Positions 1 to 11,374 of a stretch of 64,000 bases of DNA are shown in pieces. Made by a program: the position numbers and the translations under genes. The notes under the pieces are model-generated. The model saw only the letters and a list, made by a program, of their open reading frames with translations. It was not told the DNA's origin and ran no database searches. Source of the DNA: Anaspis maculata (lineage: Eukaryota > Arthropoda > Insecta > Coleoptera > Scraptiidae); the NCBI GenBank assembly GCA_949128115.1, contig OX421962.1, positions 63,591,787 through 63,655,786 of the forward strand, written 5' to 3'. Numbering within the stretch: the first letter of the stretch is position 1; each line of letters opens with the position of its first letter.

Positions 1-1560
1 TAACTGCAATAAAAAGGAATTCAGCATTGGCTTTGGTGTCGAAAAATTCGGTTTTTCAATCGATGAATAATATTATGTTTCATAAATGGCACAAACCTGT
101 ACAATCGGTGGAAAAGCCGAATCTAGAACTTGCCGCATACACTGCGAAACTCCTAGACTTTTCAAGATCACTCGCGATTAGACTAGCAACAGATGCTGGA
201 ATATGGCGAAAAGAGGTAGTGACGGCGAAGACCTTGAAGGACTCTCCAAAAGCATGTATGAGAATATTCTGAAATCCGGATAAGAAGAGCGACTTCGAGC
301 CGCGTCAGGCAGTTCAGTGACAAATAAGATGCGAACAATGCAATACGGAAAAGAGATCAAAATAATACACACATACAGGGTGTTTCAGTTTTAACCTATC
401 AAACTTTGGGATCAAGTTCTTCTCATTCTCCTGATTCAGAAAATAGTATATTAGGTACATAACAAGCAACGAAATTGATACTTTTCGCATTGGTGTGAAA
501 AATTGCGCACGAGCGCCAGCGAGTGCAGTAATCACACGAATGCAAGAAAAGACACTTTCTTGTGAGTTATGCACACTATTTTTCCTTCGACCGATCTATT
601 TTCCCTGTCCGACGTCTGCTCATTGACGATCGAAATATCATAATACTTATGTTAACACATGAACCGATAGTACTTACTGATGTCCTATTTTCTGATGTAT
701 ATTTTAGAATGTTGTATAGGCCATTTTCCATTTGGAGGAAAATAGACTCCAATTTTGGTAACTTTCACGACAATTGGCAACGCTGCTTGACATTGACAGT
801 TGCTAGTTACTGATTACTGGAAGTTCTCGACTTTATACAACGACCACCTACTGAGGGCGAAAAAGCATCAGTGGCATGCCCATCAGGGAAGTATGTGGCC
901 CAGGGACGCTCCCCAAATGCTGTATAATGAAAGATCGTTTGCCATGGAACTATGTTTGGCATTAAAAAGTGAAAGCAAAAAGCACTAGTGACGATATTTT
1001 TTCTTTCGCGCACAGTGTTTGCAATTGGCCAGTTTCGCGCCTACTATACCGTACAGAAAGTAACGTTTTCGTGGGTGGTCGTAGGAAAATATGGTCGTCC
1101 ATCTACCTTTGGGGGCCTGGAGGATCGCTTGATTCGCTTGATCTCACTATTTTTTAGCGCATTATTTAGTACATGTAAATGGTCTTTTGATGGTCTTCGA
1201 TAGTTTTGCTACCCAAGTAAATCTCCAGCAAAATTACTTAAAACAAATAGAACACAAGCCTCAAACAATTTCAGTATAAGTATGCCATTTTTTTTTTGTG
1301 GGATCTTTTTTTTAAAGGTTGGAGGTATATGAGCGACAATATAGTCGAAAATGGACTCCTCGAAAATAACAATGTGAAATGGACCTGTCCTAGTGGGGTA
1401 TTTTTAAACAGTTTGGCTCTCGGCAGAAAAGAGGTACTTATATCATTTTGAAAAGAGATAACCTGATTAAAAATAATAACGTTGAAATGAGAAAATGAGT
1501 GAAAATGCCGTCACGTGCGTGAGTCTCAATAGCGCATTTTCTCAGTGCCGGATCTGTCAT
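1..1560. other. Left-edge non-coding stretch, no gene recognised
   Basis: Only short frames (60-90 codons) occur and none resembles a known protein. A solitary TA-CAGGGTGTTTCAG terminus begins at 376; it matches the ends of the foldback elements elsewhere in the window, but I find no inverted partner nearby. The rest reads as AT-rich intergenic or old repeat sequence. Confidence 0.5.
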
Positions 1561-1569
1561 TGATAAGAA

Positions 1570-2415
1570 TGAAGTCCAGCTTGAAATTTAAATGTTCATA
1601 CGGGACAAGAGTATAAGTTTCACGTTTCATGACAATCGTTCCACTAATGGGAAATCTCAATATGGCGGCCAAATCATGAAATTCAGCTTGAAAATAAGAA
1701 TGTTTTATTTAAGACAAGAGTAGGTATAAGTTCCAAGTTCCATGACAATAATCCCTCCATTAATAACAGATTTCGATATGCCGACCAAGATGGCATCGAA
1801 TCACGGAATCATGGAGTTCACCTCGAAAATAAGAATGTTTATACAAGACAGGAGTAAGTTCCAAGTTTCATGACAACCCCTCCACTGATAACAGATTCCA
1901 ATATGGCGGCCAAGATGGCGGCAGAATCATGAAATTTAGCTTGAAAATAAGAATGATCATACGTGACAAGGGTAACTTCCAAGTTCCATGAAAATCGTCC
2001 CACTATAGCAAGAAATTTCAATATGACGGCCAAGATGGTGGCAGAATAATGAAATTTAGCTTGAAAAGAAGTATGATCATACGTGTCAAGGGTAACTTCC
2101 AAGTTTCATGAAAATCGTTCCACTATTAAGATATTTCAATATGACGGCCAGGGTGGCGGCGAAATCATGAAATTTAGTTTGAAAATAAGAATGATCATAC
2201 AAGACAAGGGTAAGTTTCAAGTTCCATGAAAATCGTTCCACTAACAAGGAATTTCAATATGGAGGCCAAGATAGCGGCGAAATCACGAAATTTAGCTTGA
2301 AAATGAGAATGATCATACAAGACAAGTGTAACTTCCAAGTTTCATGGAAATCGTTCCACTAATAAGAAATTTCAATATGGCGGCCAAGATGGCGGCGCAA
2401 CCATGAAATCCAATC
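1570..2415. repeat. Tandem array of ~118-bp units (about 7 copies)
   Basis: The string GCTTGAAAATAAGAATG recurs, with variation, at about 1579, 1686, 1821, 1939, 2059, 2178 and 2295. Each occurrence is followed by a conserved course (ACAAGRGTAA, CCAAGTTYCATGA, CCACTAA, TTTCAATATGGCGGCCAAGATGG). Spacings are 107, 135, 118, 120, 119 and 117 bp, so the later units are the most regular. An 87-codon minus-strand frame across the array is a by-product of the repetition. It is not CRISPR-like: there are no short invariant repeats with unique spacers. Confidence 0.88.
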
Positions 2416-2419
2416 TGCC

Positions 2420-2835
2420 ATCTGACCACCCACGAGGACCTGAGCTATCCATTGGAAAAAGTTCCAGGGTTCTAGATTCATTCTCCGAGAGGGAGTTCAA
2501 CTTCTTAGAAGTGCACAGGAAATCTTTGTTTTGTGATAATAATCATGATAACTATGGATGTATAAAAAAATAATGCCCATTGGCCACCCTTGGGGATTTT
2601 AGCTATCTACTGGAAAAAGTTCCAAGGCTTTAGCTTGATTTCCCGAGGAAAAGTTCAACTTCTTAGAAGTGCACAGTAAATATCTGTTTTTTGATAATAG
2701 TAATGATAACTATGCATGGATACAAAAAATAATGCCCATTGGCCACCCTTGGGGACATCAGCTATCTATCAAAAAAAGTTCTAAGGCTCTAGCTCTATTC
2801 CTCGAGAAGGAGTACAACTTCTCAATTTCTACACG
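2420..2835. repeat. Tandem array of ~160-bp units (2.5 copies)
   Basis: GGCCACCCTTGGGG followed by AGCTATC and GGAAAAAGTTCC recurs at about 2422, 2582 and 2741. CAACTTCTTAGAAGTGCACAG and a GATAATAATNATGATAACTATG segment recur within the units. The array directly abuts the 118-bp array on the left and the GACA microsatellite on the right, suggesting that all three belong to one larger non-autonomous element. Confidence 0.8.
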
Positions 2836-2890
2836 GACAGACAGACAGACAGACGGACAGACGGACGGACAGACGGACGGACAGATAGAC
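2833..2890. repeat. (GACA/GACG)n microsatellite
   Basis: An uninterrupted run of GACA and GACG tetranucleotides terminates the 160-bp array and is followed by AAACCGGCCATATGATACC. A GACA tract at the end of a repeat unit is reminiscent of the tail of some arthropod transposable elements. Confidence 0.9.
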
Positions 2891-3152
2891 AAACCGGCCA
2901 TATGATACCAAATGTCACCTGATCGCATCGACAAATGGTGGCTCCTGAATCTACAAAATCAACGTGTTCGAAAAATTTTCAAAAAAACTAGATCAAGTGC
3001 CGAACAACCACCTATTGTTTTAATTGGCCACCCTGTATTTTTCTTTATGCCTACTTACTATGAACACAAAACCATATAATTGGAGACAACATATTTCTAC
3101 GGAATTCAATTTGCGTTGGCAAGACCTCGAAGGTTCTTGGTATGCTGCAATA

Positions 3153-6137
3153 GGGTAGTGACCGATTTTTTTTTTATTATTTTTTTTTAAAGTTCACTTC
3201 TTGATAAGTGACGCTATACAGGGTGTCCCGAAATTAGCCTGCCATACTTCAGCAGCAGATTCTACGGTCAAAAATAAGAAAAAAAGTTCCTATAAACTTG
3301 GGTCAAAAAATGCCCCATAAGGGAGCTACAGCCCCCTAAAGGTGGGTCCCTGAAGATGATTTTTAATTAATATCTCCGAAACTATTTGGAGCAAAATGGT
3401 ACAATTTGGCACATTCCCAGAAGTTTTTATGCTTAACAAAATGGGGCAAAAGTAATTTAAAAAATTTGCCCGGGAGTGGGGTAACTTGGTAGGAGGCGGG
3501 GGAAAAATTACCCCAACTTTTTTGTGAATATTTTTTTCAAAATCTTATGCAAAATTATGAAATTTCAGGGTGATCTGCGTAAAAAAGATACTCTTGTTGA
3601 ACTTCGATATCTTGCCCCGTTTCCGACTAAAATCGTTCTGAATTTTTTTTGCAGACTGAAGAATCGAATTTGTTGACGATCGACTTTTTTCTAGTTCCGA
3701 AATCGGCTCTAAGTATTTCATGAGCGTATTCTACGGTCAAAAATAAGAAAAAAAGTTCCCATAAACTTGGGTCAAAAAATGCCCCATAAGCGAGCTACAG
3801 CTCCCTAAAGGTGGGTCCCTAAAGATGATTTTTATTTAATATCTCCGAAACTAGTTGGAGCAAAATGATAAAATTTGGCACATGCCCAGATGCTTTTATG
3901 CTTAACAAGATGGGGCAAAAGTCATTTGAAAAATTTGCCCGGGAGTGGGGTAACTTGGTAGGAGTTGGGGTAAAAATTACCCCAACTTTTGTGTGTTTTT
4001 TTTCTCTAGATTTTATGCAAAATTATGAAATTTCAGGGTGATTTACGGAAAAAAGTGCTCCTGTTGAACTTCGATAGCTTGCTCCATTTTCGACTAAAAT
4101 CGTTTTGAAATTTTCTTGCAAACTGAAGAATCGAATTTGTGGACGATCGACTTTTTTTGGTTCCAAAATCGGCTTTGAGTATTTCATGAGCGTATTCTAC
4201 GACCACCAAAAATAAGACAAAAGTTTCCATGAACGTAAGCCGGAAAATGCTTTATAAGGGGACTACAGCCCCCTAAATGTGTGCCCCTGAAGATGGTTTT
4301 TATTAATTATCTCCGAAACTAGTTAGATCAAAATAATAAAATTTTGCAGATACTCAGACGTTTTCATGCTTAACAAGATGGGGTGAAAGTCATTCAAAAA
4401 ATTTGCCCGCGAGTGGGGTAACTTGGTAGGAGGTGGGGTAAAAATTACCCCAGTTTTTTTGTGTGTTTTTTTTTCAAAATTTTAGGCAAAATTATGAAAT
4501 TTCAGGGTGTTTTACGGAAAAAAAGGGCTCTTGTTGCTTGAGAAACTTTTCTCTTATTTTTGGTCGTAGAATACGCTCATGAAAGACTCGAAGCCGATTT
4601 TGGAACCAAAAGAAGTCGATTGTCCACAAATTCGATTCTTCAGTTTGAAAAAAAAACTTCAAAACCATTTTGCTCAAAAACGGGGCAAGCTATCGAAGTT
4701 CAACAAGAGCACCTTTTTTCCGTAAATCACCCTGAAATTGCATAATTTTGCATAAAATAAAAAAAAAACAAACACACAAAAGTTGGGGTAATTTTGACCC
4801 CACCTCCTACCAAGTTACCCCACTCTCGGGCAGATTGTTCAAATGACTTTTGCCCCATCTTGTTAAGTATAAAAACTTCAGGCCATGTGCCAAATTGTAT
4901 CATTTTGCTCCAAATAGTTTCGGAGATATTAATTAAAAATCATCTTCAGGGACCCACCTTTAGGGGGCTGTAGCTCCCTTATGGGGCATTTTTTGACCCA
5001 AGTTTATGGAAACTTTTTTCTCATTTTGACCGTAGAATACGTTTATGGAATACTCAGGGTTGATTTTGGAACTAGAAAAAAGTCGATCGTCAACAAATTT
5101 GATTCTTCAGTCTGCAAAAAAATTTCAGAAGGATTTTAGTCGGAAACGGGGCAAGATATCAAAACTCAACAAGGGTACCTTTTTTGTGCAAATTACCCTG
5201 AAATTTCATAATGTTGCATAAAATCTGGGAAAAAAAAATTCACAAAAAAGTTTGGGTAATTTTTACCCCACCTTCTACCAAGTTACCCCACTCCCGGGCA
5301 AATTGTTCAAATGACTTTTGCCCCATCTTGTTAAGCATAAAAACTTCTATGCATGCGCCCAATTGTATTATTTTGCTCCAAATAGTTTCGGAGATATTAA
5401 TTAAAAATCATCTTCAGGGACCCACCTTTAGGGGGCTGTAGCTCCCTTATGGGGCATTTTTTGACCCAAATTTATAGGAACTTTTTTTCTTATTTTTAAC
5501 CGTAGAATCTGCTGCTGAAGTATGGCAGGCTAATTTCGGGACACCCTGTATAGTTAACAGATTTTTTTTCGTGAGTTTTCTTGGTAAAAAAAATTCATGA
5601 AAGTTTTCGATCATTTCAAATTTGGCGCGATGACGTCGCAATCTTTCATAGGCGGAGAAGCAGGCTTGACAACATTATACAGAACTTACTACAAAAAGCA
5701 CTAGCGTCAACCCGTCAACGCTCATAACAGCTGATTGTTATATTGTTAACGCTTTGTGTATCTGTGCGGTGATTCGTGTTGTTTAGTTGTTTTGCTTGAA
5801 AATATGGAAAGTTGGTAAAATCTTTCATGATTTATGAATATTTCAAGACTACATCAGACTTCAATGGTTGTTACGCTGGCAAACGTCAACGTCAACACTG
5901 ACACACAGGCAACGGAGGTGTGGTCATCCCCACTACTGTCAAAAGATTGAAACGTCACAGCCCGCCTTACAGCTCGGTAGATTTGAAATCGTTCGCAAAA
6001 GTAGCCACTTTCAAGGCAGATTTTGAGACACTTGGAACTTTTTTTTTAGAATTTTCACGAAACGTAGTCTTGTTATTAAGGCTCTACATTCGATTAGTAT
6101 GATTTTTTTCTATATTTTTGGATGGTGGTCACTACCC
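3153..6137. mobile_element. TA-flanked MITE (TIR GGGTAGTGACC), copy A, interrupted
   Basis: The element starts GGGTAGTGACC at 3153 and ends GGTCACTACCC at 6137. It is flanked by TA on both sides (3151-3152, 6138-6139), which gives perfect 11-bp terminal inverted repeats. Excluding the nested foldback (3219-5548 plus one TA) the element is about 653 bp and is collinear with copy B at 14020-14670. TA duplication suggests a Tc1/mariner-type mobiliser, but no transposase is encoded. Confidence 0.9.
3219..5548. mobile_element. Foldback element, CAGGGTGTCCCG ends, nested
   Basis: This 2,330-bp element begins CAGGGTGTCCCGAAATTAGC and ends with the exact reverse complement. The inverted similarity continues through most of the element. 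Each arm contains direct repeats of a ~470-bp unit: plus-orientation units begin near 3260, 3728 and 4196, and minus-orientation units span about 4545-5040 and 5030-5520. Unit landmarks are CCCCTAAAGGTGGGTCCC, ATCTCCGAAACTA and GGGGTAACTTGGTAGGAG. The element is flanked by TA (3217-3218, 5549-5550). It sits inside the GGGTAGTGACC MITE, and copy B of that MITE (14081-14087) supplies the uninterrupted target. It encodes no convincing protein; frames of 60-76 codons inside it are repeat artefacts. Confidence 0.93.
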
Positions 6138-6149
6138 TATTGTCGTTCC

Positions 6150-6310
6150 GGCAGGCTATTCCATCATGGGGCGCCAACCCATCGCGAGAGCTCTAGAAAA
6201 ATCCATCGGCTTCACGAATATTATTCCGGCAAGCTCTCGAAGCACGGCTCCTCCGCCAATAAGTGTACTGTACAGGTGTGTGCTCTATTCGCACGTCGTG
6301 GTCTCCAACA
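6150..6310. repeat. Interspersed repeat fragment, paralogue of 62.84-63.34 kb
   Basis: The sequence shares CATCGCGAGAGCTC, TCCATCGGCTTC, AAGCTCTCGA and GCACGGCTCCTCC, in the same order, with 62840-63340. It provides the pre-insertion form of the site where a SINE has landed in the other copy. Confidence 0.65.
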
Positions 6311-6390
6311 AGCTCCGTAAGGAACTGATCATCCAATTTAAAAACAAAAAGACTATACTCTGGAAATTAGGCCAAATATTTTCAATACAG

Positions 6391-6630
6391 ACCGTCAGTT
6401 CCACAAAAAAGATGATCAGCTATCAAGGCTGATTGCAGATTAACTGAACTTTTTTCTGCTGAATGCTAGACGATTAACCACAAAAAATGCCTGAAATCTG
6501 TACTTAACTCATCATCTTTTCATTATTGAGGGATAAACCAGCATTTCCATTGATCAGTCAGCTACAAATTGGCAAAGAAAAATCGCGAATCAACTAATCT
6601 CATATTATCTTTTTTGTGGAACCCACGGTT
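6391..6630. mobile_element. Palindromic MITE, GGTTCCACCAAAAAA family, copy 1
   Basis: The left end ACCGTCAGTTCCACAAAAAAG is inverted at the right end as CTTTTTTGTGGAACCCACGGT. The arms are roughly 100 bp and diverged. Related copies lie near 20.6, 49.3, 60.4 and 61.6 kb. No coding potential. Confidence 0.65.
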
Positions 6631-8896
6631 ACTGTTTTTTTTTACTTTCTAAATCATTTTCAAAATTGCACGGAGTGATTTCGACGATTGGTTTGGACGG
6701 TATTAAAGCTATGCCTCACACGGTATAAAGCATCGATGGAATTATTGGAATTGATAATCATTGGAATCATTGCACAAAAATGGTTCTGAGGGTTGTCAGT
6801 TTGCCATTCTAATGGTCATATTCATACGGGACATGAGACCACTGGTAGGTATACGTTGCTAAAATGATTATAATCATAGAGGCCGTTTCTTTAGAGAATG
6901 TGAAACTTGATTTGCAGATTGCCTGCTTCGGTTTCAGAGTGAGAAGATTTTTTCATATTTAGATAACGCTAGTGACAGTACATTTTTATGCTCAATCACA
7001 CCCTATATAAAACAATAAGTATACCAACAAAACATCGTGCATGCTTTTCAACAATCAAAATTTTGGGAAATCTATTTTTGATGCAAAAAGCCCAAGGAAA
7101 ATAGTTTTCAAGATGGGTTTAGTCAGTCTTGAAAAAGAGGTGTTAGTAAAAGTGTCACATTTGGTAGATAGTGGGTGAAGTATTTTAAAAGTAGGTATTA
7201 TAAAGTTAAAGTATATTCAAATACCAAAATAGTCAAGAATGCAAAGCTCTGAACATCAACAAGATCCCTCTCTAGAGTTTTTTGAGCATGCCAAGAAGAA
7301 AAATTGAAAACATGAATGTTATTGGAAATATTTAATTTTTGTATTCAAGTTTTTCGAATGACCCCTCAAGTAAAATAAAAGCCAGATTGATTTTCTCAAG
7401 TTGAACACTACATGGATTTCAAAAATAATTCCAATAAAAATTATAGAAGGTAGGTAAGTTGTAGGAACATACTCTTTAATTCAAAGCAAATTGGTACCTT
7501 CACCTGCGAATCTAAAATTTTCAACTATGTATACAGTTAGCTGAGCACAAGGCAAACACTTATGTGTTATAGAATATAGTTAAAATATAGTGAATGATGT
7601 AATAAATAACAGTAGGTGGCGTAAAAACGGAGTCAATAACATCCATAATACAAAGTCAATAACAATACATATGGGAAGGATACCAAGAAAAATCAATGTT
7701 ATATCCTCCAGAGATTGCCAGTTGACTTGCTTTTTGTTCACTTCTCACCACTTTCAAGACCGCCTGCAAATTCTTACCTGAAGCTTAAGGATTTCGCAAG
7801 TAGTGCTTTTCTCTTCTTGTTAGGCATGCCCATCTGTGTGGCCATGAAAATATTGACACCAACTTTATATTTTTTATGATGGTTATCTCACCCTTGTTTT
7901 ACTTTCGAAAGATTCACAGAAAATGGAAACAACAAAAGAAGAGTAGCTAACTTTTCGACTAAAGCACTAGACATTTATAATGAAAACATGTTTTGTATAC
8001 TTACCTAAATTTGGCTGAGCTACTTGTACCTACGTTAATAAATAAATACCTCCAAAGACATCTACCTATACAGTCATGTTTTATTCATTAAAATTAATCA
8101 TCCAAGCAGTTCCTTGAACTTGATAGTGTTTACCGCAACAGTGCGTATAGTTTTCCGGAAATTGGACCCACTATTGAACTTTCATTCACATTTCGATCAC
8201 CGGTCTACAGCACGATGAAATATACCTTCCTACAGGGCTTTTTCCAAATCAAAGTACAATTAAATGAATAATAATCAATTTAATAATAGAAAACTAAATT
8301 TAAAAACAGCTTTTTATTTCTTCGTTATTCCATACAAAATCGTATAGGCACTTTTGGCGTATTGTATTTAAATAAAATAATATACAAATTTTTGAACACA
8401 TACGTCTTTTTACACACATCAACACACAAATTTGAAGATCGATTGAACCTAATGTATGGAACCTAACTAAAACTAAACGGTAGAACATCACATATAAATT
8501 AAAATCAAATTAAATATGTAAAAGTAAATGCAGTAATACTAGCTTTCAGAAATCACGTGTCATTCACAAAAACAGAATATGGCTAAAATGTTTTCAGAGG
8601 ACTGAGGAAACCTAGCATTACTTAATAATAGTAAGATCTATCACAGAGAATTCTACGGCCGCAAAGCCGGTGGTCTCTGTTAAAATTTGTTCATTTATTG
8701 CTTTGTGGGGGGGTGTCTCTAATTTGGCAGTAATCTATGGAAAGTAAAATATGGAATGGATAATGGGCTTTATTGAGCTATCTATCTAAGCGAAATGATA
8801 TCACAGCCGGATATCGGCCGTTGAAAAAACAGTCTTTTCTGTAATCACAGATTTTGGTCCTTGGAATGCTGTGAGAGTCCACCACACTAAAGGCAC
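6631..8896. other. Intergenic / inx2 downstream region
   Basis: AT-rich sequence without recognisable genes. The part closest to inx2 is probably its 3' UTR on the minus strand. TTTATT, the reverse complement of AATAAA, occurs near 8694 and 8768, so polyadenylation there is possible. I see no strong structured RNA and no complete mobile element. Confidence 0.4.
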
Positions 8897-9976
8897 TTAA
8901 ACTGTCTCTTTGCCTTCAAGTTTTTTGGCTAGGTCTGAGACAATTTCACGGAAGATTAGCGGGTCGATGTTCTTTCCCATTTGGTATAAGACATACCAAT
9001 CACCGATGGCGCACCTGCTGTTGATGGTCTCCACTTCTTTTTGCGGGGCAATCTTGCACTTGCCTCTCAGGAGGTACAAGCGGACTTTAGGCATGCAAAT
9101 GACTAAAGCGCGGTAGATCAAAGACAGGCCCGATAGGACGCTGAGGAAGACAAACCAGAACCAGAGAAAAACGTAGATTTTCTCGTTGACGATGTTGAGA
9201 GGGAGCACGCAGAGACCGTCGAACTTCTGCACGCTTCCCGAAGGACCGTATTTATGGAAAGTACATTTGGTTACTTTTGGAAATACTCTCGACATGGGAT
9301 CCTCGCGTTCTTCGGGTTCCATTTCGGTGAAGGCTAGCACGTCGCGGCCATACGTCGAGAATTCGCCGTCTAAGAAATAGTCCATGAAAAAGATTTGGCC
9401 GACGACGTTGATGAAGTTGAGTATTTCACAGATGAAAAATCGAATGGCGTAGAAGTTTTGCATGTGCAGGTTTGTGATGAAGTAGTCTACTAGGAGTCTC
9501 TTGCGGTCGGTTTTGCAGTCTTCGTTTACGATGGGGTAGTTGAGGTCAAGGACCAGCATCTTGATGCGGCCGCCTTCCCACGTCTTCCACAGGTACCGCG
9601 GCACGTAGAAGAGCATGGCTTGGAAGAACAGCGCGAAGCATACCCACTGGTAGTATTTATGGTACTTGACTTCGTCCGTGCCATCGACGTGGCTGGCGAC
9701 TCCGGGCTGCACCAGATCCAAGCCAACCCTTCCCGTCAGCCTGTTGGGAATCGTAAAAGTCGAGTATATCCAGCAGTACGTGTCCATAACATTTAACGGG
9801 ATTTCATCGACGATGCAGTCGATGGGGTCTCCGATGTACTGCCGGCTGGTTACCAGCAAAGAAAAGGCGATGAGGATGATGACGGTCGCCTTGTAGTGCA
9901 ACCGAAACACATTGTTGTCGATGCACACCACATCAATCTTCAACAGCCCCTTAACGGAGCCGAACACGTCAAACAT
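8897..9976 (-). CDS. inx2: Innexin Inx2, gap-junction channel subunit
   Basis: This is a complete 359-codon, single-exon frame whose opening (MFDVFGSVKGLLKID) and most of the body match insect Innexin-2. It is a four-pass membrane protein of the plasma membrane that oligomerises into hemichannels and intercellular channels passing ions and small metabolites. Visible features: TM1 about residues 30-48; extracellular loop 1 with Cys54 and Cys68; the YYQWV innexin signature at 108-112 opening TM2; TM3 about 178-200; loop 2 with Cys238 and Cys256 around VTKCTFHKYGPSG; TM4 about 266-290; and an IGDW-containing cytoplasmic tail. Length agrees with insect Inx2 (about 360 residues). The start is the first Met, and the upstream strand carries a plausible 3' splice site (CTAGCTTTAG) about 30 bp before it, suggesting a 5' UTR intron as in some insect innexins. 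No breaks are seen. Confidence 0.96.
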   Translation of the reverse strand: MFDVFGSVKGLLKIDVVCIDNNVFRLHYKATVIILIAFSLLVTSRQYIGDPIDCIVDEIPLNVMDTYCWIYSTFTIPNRLTGRVGLDLVQPGVASHVDGTDEVKYHKYYQWVCFALFFQAMLFYVPRYLWKTWEGGRIKMLVLDLNYPIVNEDCKTDRKRLLVDYFITNLHMQNFYAIRFFICEILNFINVVGQIFFMDYFLDGEFSTYGRDVLAFTEMEPEEREDPMSRVFPKVTKCTFHKYGPSGSVQKFDGLCVLPLNIVNEKIYVFLWFWFVFLSVLSGLSLIYRALVICMPKVRLYLLRGKCKIAPQKEVETINSRCAIGDWYVLYQMGKNIDPLIFREIVSDLAKKLEGKETV

Positions 9977-11374
9977 GGCTTTTAGTCACTTTGTCCGTCC
10001 CTAGTCCACTAAAGCTAGGGCTTGGCACACCCGAAAATTAACAAATTAATAATTGGTGGTAGCACTTTATGCCGTGCATTTATCTGTACGCTGCAAGCTA
10101 CTAGTGCACACCGCTGGAAATGTCTGAGGCTCCGAACTGTAGGGGGAAGCGCGCGGCATTGGGAGGGATGGCTAAATGCCATTGGCTCCCCGCTTGTAGC
10201 CTCTCTCTCGGTGCCAAGCTTGGGCCAGCTGATGCGGAAAAAAGTTTAGAAACAGGCAGCAAACGGTGTCTGAGGCACAGATCGGAGGAGGCATGCGTCC
10301 CTCGTCTTTTGGGTTCGAGGTTCAAAAGCCTGCATTCCACTGGCATTAATACCAGAAGCTGTTAATTAGGAAGACGTTCTTATTAGTTGGTAGCAAGGGA
10401 AAATCTGAATGATTGCAGAGCTTGGAAGCTTGAAACATTGGTAGGCAAACAACATAAACACATCCAGTTTTTCTGTAAGTCGGTAGTACCTATACGACGT
10501 ACCTACCTTACTACCTAATTCAAGTGTCTTATTTTGTTTTTCGACTGAAATTTTGAGAAAAGTCAACAGCGAGCTTTGGATAAATTGCGGGCTTTCCTCA
10601 AAATTTACTTCCGGTGTCCTTCATGGCCAAAAGTTCAACGGACAAAATGAAATTTGGGTGCACAGCACTCGGGCACAGGCCGGAACAGGAGGCACCCCTC
10701 TTTGAAATACCCTTGTCTTTCATAGTTATAAAAATAAGCCTACCTGCATGACTTGTTTTCAATGTGTGGTAGGCAGTTTTTGGTGATCTACTCTTTGAGA
10801 AGGGACCAACTTAAAATCATTATAAATGATCTCTATAACTTCTGAACTTCTTTGTTTTGGACCGTTTCCAATACCTTCAAAATTACTTTAAAATTTCGAT
10901 TTTGAAAATACTTTTTTTTACCGTTGCGTAGTGCTATCAAGCTATCACCTCAGTTTGAAAGATTTTGAACTATAGGTACTATACTATATGAAAGAGTTGA
11001 ACGGGCAGTCAAGTGACGAATCAACATGAATGGTGGAGGTGCTGCACAGAAAATGTTAATTTGCTCATTGCATCATGGATTGGTAGGTTATAAATGGTGG
11101 AGGTGCTGGACTGTAAATGTTAATTTGTTCACGGTATCATAGGTAGGTCAAGAATAGGTAGTCGAATTGGTTTTCAAAATGTTTGATAGGTCAATCGGCA
11201 ACCTAGAAGTGCAGGTGAAATATTGGCGTATCAATTTTGAACCATTAAGTATAATAGCAATTTTCTTGGTAGGCCTTTATAAGGCAACCTACTCTGACAC
11301 TATATAAATAATAGATAAATAGGTACCTATGCATCAAATAATAAAATGGATAGGTTGAAAATCGGGAAACTATA
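9977..11374. other. inx2 upstream region and intergenic sequence
   Basis: A locally more GC-rich block (about 10100-10330) lies just upstream of inx2 on its strand and may hold a 5' UTR exon or promoter. This is inference from position and composition only. A two-copy direct duplication (unit about 66 bp, AATGGTGGAGGTGCTG...AAATGTTAATTTG) covers 11027-11150. Otherwise nothing is recognised. Confidence 0.35.

Noticed and set aside
1570..2890. CRISPR-like array
   Set aside because: Units are 118-160 bp, degenerate throughout and without unique spacers; the context is eukaryotic.
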